A stretch of DNA of 5,082 nucleotides from NCBI GenBank assembly GCA_946885545.1, contig CAMPGP010000166.1, positions 1-5,082 on the forward strand. The letters are read 5' to 3'. Under the pieces are notes generated by a model. It saw only the letters and a list, made by a program, of their open reading frames with translations, was not told the origin of the DNA and did no database searches. This stretch comes from an uncultured Altererythrobacter sp. Its GTDB lineage: Bacteria > Pseudomonadota > Alphaproteobacteria > Sphingomonadales > Sphingomonadaceae. Position numbers and translations under genes: made by a program. Position 1 is the first letter of the stretch. Every line of letters begins with the position of its first letter. Shown here piece by piece: positions 1-3,726 of the stretch.

Positions 1-76
1 TGGCGATGTTGTGGGCGATAACGCCCAGGTCGGTCTGGGCGTTCTTGAGCCCGTTGAGGGACGTATAGAAAGACAT
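1..76 (-). CDS. flgE: Flagellar hook protein FlgE, N-terminal fragment (runs off left edge)
   Basis: Only the first 25 codons are inside the window. They read MSFYTSLNGLKNAQTDLGVI followed by AHNIA, the N-terminal D0 helix of flagellar axial proteins, with the start of the rod/hook 'NIAN' signature. FlgE polymerises into the hook outside the cell after export through the flagellar type III apparatus. The start is well supported: AAGGAG at 85-90 lies 8 bases upstream of the ATG and is itself the last two codons (Lys-Glu) of flgD, so translation of the two genes is probably coupled. Other axial proteins (FlgF, FlgG, FlgK) share the N-terminal signature, but this wording and the position straight after flgD point to FlgE. 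The C-terminal part is not visible, so length and integrity cannot be judged. Confidence 0.88.
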   Translation of the reverse strand, partial: MSFYTSLNGLKNAQTDLGVIAHNIA

Positions 77-81
77 GGTCT

Positions 82-375
82 TTACTCCTTGGGTTCGGTC
101 GTGGGTGCGGCTTCCGCCTGCGCGGCGGCGAGCACGTCGAGCTTGTCGGAAATCTTCTGCAGGTTGGCGTTCACGTCGTTGATGCCCGCCAGTGAGGAGA
201 ACTGGGCCATCTGCGCCAGCATCTCCTTGTTATCGACGGGATCGAACGGATCCTGCTGCTGCACCTGGACGGTGAGCAGACGCAGAAAGTCGGCCTGGCC
301 GAGCGAAGCGTAGTCGCGCCCGGTGGTGGCCACGCCCGCCGCCCCGGCGGCGGCATTGGTCGCTGCTATGTTCAT
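82..375 (-). CDS. flgD: Hook assembly cap protein FlgD, short form
   Basis: FlgD is the scaffold that caps the growing hook and allows FlgE subunits to assemble; it is exported and later discarded. This protein has 97 residues. Residues about 24-68 carry the conserved FlgD N-terminal domain: LGQADFLRLLTVQVQQQDPF, then DPVDNKEMLAQMAQFSSLAG, matching the family pattern FLxLLxxQLxxQDPxxPxDNxExxxQxAQFSxLE. After this come a short amphipathic helix and an Ala/Glu-rich tail, and the protein stops. The Ig-like/Tudor-like C-terminal region of enteric FlgD (about 220-230 residues in total) is absent. The reading frame is clean, so this looks like a genuinely short form rather than a frameshift. The start overlaps the flgC stop as ATGA, with GAGG at 381-384 as ribosome site. 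Confidence 0.93.
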   Translation of the reverse strand: MNIAATNAAAGAAGVATTGRDYASLGQADFLRLLTVQVQQQDPFDPVDNKEMLAQMAQFSSLAGINDVNANLQKISDKLDVLAAAQAEAAPTTEPKE

Positions 376-782
376 TTCATCCTCATCGTTTCGAGCATCA
401 GTTGCTTGGCGGTGGAGAGCGCCTCGACCATGTTCTGGTATTGGCGCGACGCTTCGAGCATCTCGACCATCTCGGCGTTCTCATCGACCGGGCTGGCCCA
501 GACGTAGCCTTCGGCGTCCGCGAGCGGGTGTCCCGGCTCGTGGCGGCGGACCGGTGCGACATCGGCGCGCTGGACCTCGCTGACGTTGACCGTGCTCATG
601 CCGGTCGCTGCGTCGAGCTGTTCTGCGAAGACCGCGCGCAGCGGGCGATAGGCTTCCTCCTCGCTCGCTGCGACGCTGCCGGCGTTCGCGAGGTTGGAGG
701 CCGCCGCGTTCATCCGCACCAGCTGGGCGGACATGGCGCGCTGGCCGAGATCGAACAGGGTCATCGGGTTCGACATCGTCAC
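372..782 (-). CDS. flgC: Flagellar basal-body rod protein FlgC
   Basis: FlgC is a proximal rod subunit that crosses the periplasm between the MS ring and the distal rod. The 136-residue product has the N-terminal axial signature (AMSAQLVRMNAAASNLANAG, about residues 17-36), and a C-terminal helix with EMVEMLEASRQYQNMVEA and then STAKQLMLETM, the standard FlgC ending (EMvxMIEAsRxYxaNvEaxxtaKxlmlxtL). The middle is short but contains the family's YRPLRAVF strand. The start given is the GTG at 780-782, which overlaps the flgB stop as GTGA. An in-frame ATG at 774-776, giving MSNPMTLF, is an equally plausible start; AAGGG at about 787-791 could serve either one. The stop overlaps flgD by four bases. 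Confidence 0.93.
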   Translation of the reverse strand: MTMSNPMTLFDLGQRAMSAQLVRMNAAASNLANAGSVAASEEEAYRPLRAVFAEQLDAATGMSTVNVSEVQRADVAPVRRHEPGHPLADAEGYVWASPVDENAEMVEMLEASRQYQNMVEALSTAKQLMLETMRMK

Positions 783-1126
783 TCGCCCTTGATCGCGCGC
801 GTGAGGGTCTCGACCCGTCCGCGAAGGAACCCGAGGGTGGCGGTGTAGGCGACGGCGTTCTCGGCGAATTCCGCCTGTTCGGTCGCCATTTCGACCGTGT
901 TGCCGTCGAGGCTGGGCATCACCGGCACACGATAGCGCGTGGCCGAGCCTATGGCCTGTTCGCCTTCCGCGCCGCCCATGCGGGCCTCGAGCGCGGCGGC
1001 GAAGTCGATATCGCGCGCCTTGTATCCCGGTGTCGCCGCGTTGGCGATGTTCGATCCGAGCATGCCCATGCGCTGCGACCTGATCTCAAGCGCCGCGCCG
1101 TGAATGCCGAAAAGGCCGTTGCTCAT
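779..1126 (-). CDS. flgB: Flagellar basal-body rod protein FlgB
   Basis: FlgB is the most membrane-proximal rod subunit, exported without a Sec signal. The 115-residue product begins MSNGLFGIHGAALEIRSQRM and has the rod signature GSNIANAATPGYKARDIDFA at about residues 24-43 (family pattern NIANxxTPGYKArdvDF). The C-terminal portion is the expected amphipathic helix. It is slightly shorter than the roughly 130-140 residues of enteric FlgB. The start is supported by AGGAG at 1133-1137, seven to eleven bases upstream of the ATG. It is the first gene of the leftward flgB-flgC-flgD-flgE operon and lies downstream of a perfect sigma-54 promoter at 1157-1172. Confidence 0.95.
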   Translation of the reverse strand: MSNGLFGIHGAALEIRSQRMGMLGSNIANAATPGYKARDIDFAAALEARMGGAEGEQAIGSATRYRVPVMPSLDGNTVEMATEQAEFAENAVAYTATLGFLRGRVETLTRAIKGE

Positions 1127-1156
1127 GACAGTCTCCTGCGTGTTCGGGTCTTATCC

Positions 1157-1172
1157 AGCAAAGACCGTGCCA
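1157..1172 (-). promoter_or_regulatory. Sigma-54 promoter for flgBCDE
   Basis: On the minus strand this reads TGGCACGGTCTTTGCT, an exact match to the sigma-54 consensus TGGCAC-N5-TTGCW, with the required ten bases between the -24 GG and the -12 GC. The predicted transcription start is about position 1146, giving a leader of about 20 bases before the flgB ATG at 1126. A pair of dyads at 1218-1253 is centred about 80 and 100 bases upstream of that start, the usual distance for a sigma-54 activator. Confidence 0.92.
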
Positions 1173-1217
1173 GTTCATCGATTGGAGACCCGTTGCCGGG
1201 CATTCGCAGACGGCGGG

Positions 1218-1253
1218 CGGCAAGCCGTTGCCGAAAGCGGCAAATGTCGGCCG
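1218..1253. promoter_or_regulatory. Pair of enhancer-like dyads in the divergent flgB / motA-like control region
   Basis: The first copy (1218-1233) is CGGCAAGCCGTTGCCG, a perfect six-base dyad with a four-base spacer. The second (1238-1253) is CGGCAAATGTCGGCCG, with an intact left arm and a degenerate right arm, exactly 20 bases further on (about two helical turns). A further isolated TTGCCG half-site is at 1193-1198. Location upstream of the sigma-54 promoter at 1157-1172 suggests binding of a FlbD/FleQ-type bacterial enhancer-binding protein. The shape resembles the ftr elements of Caulobacter as I recall them; the identity of the binding protein is inference. Confidence 0.6.
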
Positions 1254-1274
1254 GAGGCTAAATCGCGCGCCTCC
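1253..1274. repeat. Inverted repeat in the leader of the motA-like gene
   Basis: GGAGGC at 1253-1258 is repeated in inverse as GCCTCC at 1269-1274, separated by ten bases. It lies about 20 bases before the ribosome site of the motA-like gene. It may form a small hairpin in that mRNA, or be chance in GC-rich DNA. No T run follows, so it is not a terminator. Confidence 0.3.
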
Positions 1275-1292
1275 AGGGGCGTTCTTCGATGC

Positions 1293-1298
1293 AAGGAG
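1293..1298 (+). promoter_or_regulatory. Ribosome binding site that fixes the motA-like start at GTG 1305
   Basis: AAGGAG lies six bases before a GTG at 1305-1307 but 15 bases before the next in-frame ATG at 1314-1316. The spacing favours the GTG. An in-frame ATG far upstream at 1104 would extend the frame across the flgB start and the divergent promoter, and is not credible. Confidence 0.75.
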
Positions 1299-1304
1299 AT
1301 CCAC

Positions 1305-1958
1305 GTGGACATCATGCAATTGCTCGATCCCGTCGCGGCGACGATCGTGTTTCTGGGCACGTTCGCCGCCACGCTGCTGCGGTGCGGCTGGCGCGACGCG
1401 CGGACCGCGCTGCTGACGCTTGCCCAGCTTCCCAGCAAGCCGTTCGACAGCAAGCGCGTGCGCGCCGAGCTCGCCGCTCAGGTGCGCGAGATCGGGCGTG
1501 ACGGCATCCTTCGCGCCGAACCGCACAGCTTCGGCGATGGGGAATTCGACGACCTGACTGGCGCACTCATCCGCCACCGCTCGATCAAGGCTCTCTACGA
1601 CGAGCACGCCCGTCATCGCGCTCGCCGTCAGGCGACCGCCGACACCGCCGCACGCGTGCTGGCCGAAGCCGCGGAGCTCGCCCCCGTCCTTGGGCTTGCC
1701 GGGACGCTGGTCGCATTGGGCGGCTTTTCGGCCGCGGCCGACGGCGACTACGCGCGCTCGATCGGAACCGCAGTGATCACCACGCTCTATGGCCTGGTGC
1801 TCGCGAATTTCGTCTTCAGCCCCCTTGCCAGCGCGATCGCACGGCGCGCGCGCGCCGAGGAGCGCGACCGGCAGGATTTGATGGTGTGGCTGGCTTCGGC
1901 GGTCGAACGCTCGATCCCCGCGCAGCGCAGCGGCACCGACGAAAAGGCCGCCGCATGA
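1305..1958 (+). CDS. MotA/PomA-like (MotA/TolQ/ExbB family) proton-channel protein, three-helix form
   Basis: The 217-residue product belongs to the stator/energiser channel family that couples ion flow to flagellar rotation (MotA, PomA) or outer-membrane work (ExbB, TolQ). Three hydrophobic segments are visible, at about residues 8-26, 124-142 and 152-176. LAPVLGLAGTLVAL (with Pro127) and AVITTLYGLVLANFVFSPLA (with Pro173) match PomA/MotA TM3 and TM4, including the prolines equivalent to MotA P173 and P222 by recalled alignment. The N-terminal segment aligns with MotA TM2, so MotA TM1 appears to be missing, leaving an ExbB-like topology. MotA proteins are usually 250-290 residues. The central part (about 30-120) is a charged cytoplasmic loop. 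The stop overlaps the next start as ATGA, so it is translationally coupled to a MotB/ExbD-like partner. The flagellar setting favours a stator role, but an ExbB-type role cannot be excluded. Confidence 0.8.
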   Translation: MDIMQLLDPVAATIVFLGTFAATLLRCGWRDARTALLTLAQLPSKPFDSKRVRAELAAQVREIGRDGILRAEPHSFGDGEFDDLTGALIRHRSIKALYDEHARHRARRQATADTAARVLAEAAELAPVLGLAGTLVALGGFSAAADGDYARSIGTAVITTLYGLVLANFVFSPLASAIARRARAEERDRQDLMVWLASAVERSIPAQRSGTDEKAAA

Positions 1959-2437
1959 TCCTCTCTTCGGCCCGCATCGGTTGGCAGACCACCCTCGCCG
2001 ATCTCGCGCTGATCCTCTTCATGGTTACCGCGGCGGCGATGGCCGACCGACCCGATCGCGCCGAGCACGCGCCCCCCGCGGCCGTCAACATCCCGCAAAG
2101 CGGCGAACCGCTTGCCATCTATCGCCCCGCACCGGACGCCCCGCCGCTGCGCGACTGGCTCGCGGGTCAGGCGCGCGATGAACGCCAGCACCTGACGATC
2201 ATCTCGCGCTATCCGCGAGGGATGGCCGACGACGCCGCCGCCGGCGCGCTGGCGCTGGCGACCGACGCGACCGCTGCCGGGCATCCGCCCCGGATCGTGG
2301 TCGAACCCGGTCAGGCCGCGGACCTCGTCGCCGTGCTCGATTTCGACGGCAGGCAATCTGGCACGCCGATTGCAGATACCCGCGTAGCAACCAGCAACAC
2401 CAAGCGGGCGGCAGAAGCCGTTCCGAACGAAAGGTGA
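1955..2437 (+). CDS. Small MotB/ExbD-like stator partner with a degenerate periplasmic domain
   Basis: This 160-residue protein has a short cytoplasmic N-terminus and one membrane helix (about residues 12-30). The motif GWQTTLADLALILFMVTAAA places Asp16 where MotB, PomB and ExbD carry the proton-binding aspartate. About 130 periplasmic residues follow. Residues 79-129 suggest a strand-helix-strand unit (HLTIISRY, an Ala-rich helix, RIVVEPG) that loosely recalls an OmpA-like fold. However, I see no NxxLSxxRA peptidoglycan-binding motif, and the protein is about half the length of MotB. The tail after about residue 131 is polar and probably disordered. The ATG at 1955 overlaps the upstream stop, with AAAAGG at 1942-1947 as ribosome site. 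The end overlaps a potential GTG of flgA as GTGA. An embedded sigma-54 promoter for flgA lies in its last 80 bases. It could be an ExbD/TolR-type subunit instead. The pairing is sure; the function is inferred. Confidence 0.72.
   Translation: MILSSARIGWQTTLADLALILFMVTAAAMADRPDRAEHAPPAAVNIPQSGEPLAIYRPAPDAPPLRDWLAGQARDERQHLTIISRYPRGMADDAAAGALALATDATAAGHPPRIVVEPGQAADLVAVLDFDGRQSGTPIADTRVATSNTKRAAEAVPNER
2359..2374 (+). promoter_or_regulatory. Sigma-54 promoter for flgA-flgM-flgN, inside the motB-like gene
   Basis: TGGCACGCCGATTGCA matches TGGCAC-N5-TTGCW exactly, with ten bases between GG and GC. The predicted start is near 2385, 58 bases before the flgA ATG at 2443. Because it sits inside the coding region of the preceding gene, flgAMN can be transcribed independently of the motA/motB-like pair. 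A half-dyad, CGGCAG, lies just upstream at 2347-2352. Confidence 0.85.
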
Positions 2438-2442
2438 TCCAC

Positions 2443-2946
2443 ATGCGTAGCATCCAAGCAGCGATAGCCGCAGGCGCGCTGAGCGCCGCCCTGCCCGCCC
2501 TGGCGGCAGGATTCCAGGACCACGCCGCGATCGATCGCGAAGTGGCGCAGTTCACCGGCATGCCGCTCGGCGCCCAGGGCGGCGCGCGCCTGCCGGTCGA
2601 CCGGCGCCTGAAGCTTTCGCAGTGCCCTGCCCCGCTCTCGCTCGAATGGTACGGCAATGCCAACCAGACCGTGCTCGTGCGGTGCCCGATCGCGGGCGGA
2701 TGGCGACTGTTCGTTCCCGTCGAAGGTGGCGGCACGATGGGCGCCAAGGCCCAGCCGGTAGTCGCGCGCGGGGAAACAGTCTCGATCGCGATCGAGGGAA
2801 AGGGGTTCTCGATCTCGCGCCAGGGCGAGGCGCTGGACGCGGGCGCGATCGGCGAATGGATCAGGGTTCGCCCCGCCGGTGCTGGCCGCGATCCGATCCG
2901 TGCCCGCATCACGCATCCCGGCAAAGTCGGCATAGGCTTGCCGTAA
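2443..2946 (+). CDS. flgA: Flagella basal-body P-ring assembly chaperone FlgA
   Basis: FlgA is a periplasmic chaperone needed for polymerisation of FlgI into the P ring. The 167-residue precursor begins with a Sec signal peptide (MRSIQAAIAAGALSAALPAL, cleavage likely near the following AAG). Residues about 104-165 form the conserved SAF-like C-terminal domain, with PVVARGETVSI, FSISRQGEALDAGAIGEWIR and a final G-KVGIGLP strand. Cys61 and Cys81 flank the region before it and could form a disulphide. At 167 residues it is shorter than enteric FlgA (about 219). The ATG at 2443 is chosen over a GTG at 2434 because AAGG at 2431-2434 is correctly spaced only for the ATG and because it gives a clean signal peptide. 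Its last codons include the rare ATA and TTG, which fall in a regulatory dyad. Confidence 0.93.
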   Translation: MRSIQAAIAAGALSAALPALAAGFQDHAAIDREVAQFTGMPLGAQGGARLPVDRRLKLSQCPAPLSLEWYGNANQTVLVRCPIAGGWRLFVPVEGGGTMGAKAQPVVARGETVSIAIEGKGFSISRQGEALDAGAIGEWIRVRPAGAGRDPIRARITHPGKVGIGLP

Positions 2947-2964
2947 GGCGGCAAAATCTTGCGG
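2928..2964. promoter_or_regulatory. Pair of enhancer-like dyads at the flgA/flgM junction
   Basis: Two 16-base dyads occur exactly 21 bases apart: CGGCATAGGCTTGCCG at 2928-2943 and CGGCAAAATCTTGCGG at 2949-2964, each one base from CGGCAA-N4-TTGCCG. An extra CGGCAA half-site is at 2919-2924. The first lies in the last codons of flgA and the second is just upstream of flgM. No correctly spaced sigma-54 element follows them. They could act on the flgA promoter from downstream, repress, or regulate flgM. That role is inference. Confidence 0.55.
2938..2954 (+). repeat. Hairpin spanning the flgA stop codon
   Basis: TTGCCG (2938-2943) and CGGCAA (2949-2954) are perfect inverse complements around a five-base loop, TAAGG, which contains the flgA stop codon TAA (2944-2946). 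It is formed by the inner arms of the two neighbouring dyads. No run of T follows (AATCTTGC), so it is not a convincing terminator. It could reduce transcript passage or protect the 3' end. Confidence 0.3.
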
Positions 2965-3026
2965 GGCCCCTTAATTTCCCGCGTCACGCGCCGTCCTTGG
3001 TTCCGGTACACGAACGGAGCGAACCG

Positions 3027-3311
3027 ATGGACCGGATCGAGATGCAGGGACCGAACGGGATCCTCGCGCGCCTCAGGGCGCGGGGCTCGGCACCCGTCAC
3101 CCGCGCGGAACCCGCGCGGCCGACCGGCTCCGAACCCGATCCCGCCGTCGCGCTCGCCGCGATCGGGCTGGCAGGCTCAGACGCTCCGGTCGATAGTGGC
3201 CGGGTGAAGGAAATTCGCGAAGCGATCGAGAAGGGCCGCTACCCGCTCGATCCCGGCAGGACCGCGGACGCGATCATTGCCGCAGGCTTCATGTTGAGGA
3301 ACGAGCAATGA
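3027..3311 (+). CDS. flgM: Anti-sigma-28 factor FlgM
   Basis: FlgM binds and inhibits the flagellar sigma factor FliA (sigma-28) in the cytoplasm until hook completion, then is exported through the flagellum. The 94-residue product has an unstructured, Pro/Ala/Arg-rich first half, as is usual for FlgM. Its C-terminal sigma-binding region at about 56-90 reads DSGRVKEIREAIEKGRYPLD followed by PGRTADAIIAAGFML, matching the family pattern (D)xxRVxxIrxaIxxGxYxIDxxkiAdkli. GGAG at 3016-3019, seven bases before the ATG, fixes the start. The stop overlaps flgN as ATGA. The flgA-flgM-flgN order is a standard flagellar arrangement. The 80-base gap before it contains one of the dyads but no exact sigma-54 promoter, so transcription probably comes through flgA. 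Confidence 0.92.
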   Translation: MDRIEMQGPNGILARLRARGSAPVTRAEPARPTGSEPDPAVALAAIGLAGSDAPVDSGRVKEIREAIEKGRYPLDPGRTADAIIAAGFMLRNEQ

Positions 3312-3649
3312 CCGTGGACAGGCCCCTGCGCGATGCGCTCCGGCAAATGCTTGCCCTCCTCGAGAACGAGCGGCAGGCGCTTGCCGGTCTCGACCTCGAC
3401 AGCATCCTGAACTGCTCGGACAACAAGCTCGAGCTGTGCGAAACCATCGAGCGGCAGGCCAAGGGCCCTCTCGACGAGGAATGCAGCGGCCTGCTCGACG
3501 CGGTCGCGCGTCTGAACGAGATCAACCGCAAGATCCGCAACCTGATCGCCGCAAACGTAGAGGCGCGCCTCGGCTCGCTGACCGGGCGGATCAGCCTCTA
3601 CGGTGCGGGCCTCCCCTCGGTAGCGCGGGAAATGCCCTACCACGCCTGA
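3308..3649 (+). CDS. flgN: FlgN-type export chaperone for hook-filament junction proteins
   Basis: FlgN is a small helical cytoplasmic chaperone that binds the C-termini of FlgK and FlgL and brings them to the export gate. This 113-residue protein is helical throughout, with an N-terminal coiled-coil segment (LRQMLALLENERQALAGLDL, residues 11-30) resembling the LLxxExxALxxxDl opening of FlgN. A second long helix follows at about 55-85. Sequence similarity in this family is weak, so the call rests on helix pattern, length (family about 110-160) and position right after flgM. The ATG overlaps the flgM stop, with GAGGA at 3296-3300 seven bases upstream. Codons 12-16 and 22-26 form two copies of the regulatory dyad and contain the gene's only CTT codons. 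Confidence 0.85.
   Translation: MTVDRPLRDALRQMLALLENERQALAGLDLDSILNCSDNKLELCETIERQAKGPLDEECSGLLDAVARLNEINRKIRNLIAANVEARLGSLTGRISLYGAGLPSVAREMPYHA
3341..3386. promoter_or_regulatory. Pair of enhancer-like dyads inside flgN
   Basis: CGGCAAATGCTTGCCC (3341-3356) and CGGCAGGCGCTTGCCG (3371-3386) each differ by one base from CGGCAA-N4-TTGCCG and lie 30 bases apart. They are centred about 350 and 320 bases upstream of the predicted start of the next sigma-54 promoter (3675-3690). That is far, but within looping range for such activators. They encode RQMLA and RQALA in flgN, so a protein-level repeat could explain part of the similarity. Confidence 0.45.
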
Positions 3650-3674
3650 CCTCTCGGGCTGCCCGATCCAATTC

Positions 3675-3690
3675 TGGCACACCTCTTGCT
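3675..3690 (+). promoter_or_regulatory. Sigma-54 promoter for the transglycosylase-flhA operon
   Basis: TGGCACACCTCTTGCT is an exact match to TGGCAC-N5-TTGCW with the correct ten-base GG-to-GC spacing. It lies in the 77-base gap after flgN. The predicted start is near 3701, leaving a 26-base leader before the TTG start at 3727. Confidence 0.92.
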
Positions 3691-3716
3691 TAGACTCCGG
3701 CAGGTACAACCAAGCC

Positions 3717-3721
3717 GGGGG
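3717..3721 (+). promoter_or_regulatory. Ribosome binding site supporting a TTG start
   Basis: A GGGGG run ends five bases before the TTG at 3727. No ATG is available between the promoter and the catalytic domain, and the frame has a stop (TAG at 3691-3693) just upstream. A GTG at 3772 is the only later alternative before the catalytic domain and has no properly spaced ribosome site. Confidence 0.55.
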
Positions 3722-3726
3722 CATCC

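Noticed and set aside
402..848. Plus-strand open frame opposite flgC and flgB
   Set aside because: It is antisense to well-supported rod genes and has no recognisable features.
1183..1197. Sigma-54-like TGGAGACCCGTTGCC on the plus strand before the motA-like gene
   Set aside because: Only nine bases separate GG and GC, and the -24 box is poor. A second candidate at 1252-1267 has the right spacing but keeps little more than GG and GC.
1104..1304. Upstream extension of the motA-like frame to an ATG at 1104
   Set aside because: It would run through the start of flgB and the sigma-54 promoter, the added sequence is not hydrophobic and does not restore MotA TM1, and a good ribosome site precedes the GTG at 1305.
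1086..1616. Minus-strand open frame across the divergent promoter region
   Set aside because: It would cover the flgB start and its sigma-54 promoter, lies antisense to the motA-like gene and has no ribosome site or recognisable motif.
2949..2964. CGGCAAAATCTTGCGG as a sigma-54 promoter for flgM
   Set aside because: GG and GC are nine bases apart instead of ten, and the sequence is better explained as a copy of the dyad.
2963..2970. GGGGCCCC palindrome before flgM
   Set aside because: There is no loop and no conserved context; short GC palindromes are expected in this base composition.
2199..3011. Long open frame on the minus strand opposite the motB-like gene and flgA
   Set aside because: The product is Arg/Pro/Ser-rich without family features, and the plus strand holds FlgA with signal peptide and ribosome site.
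3654..3666. TCGGGC-T-GCCCGA hairpin after flgN as a terminator
   Set aside because: The loop is a single base, the stem is short and no T run follows.
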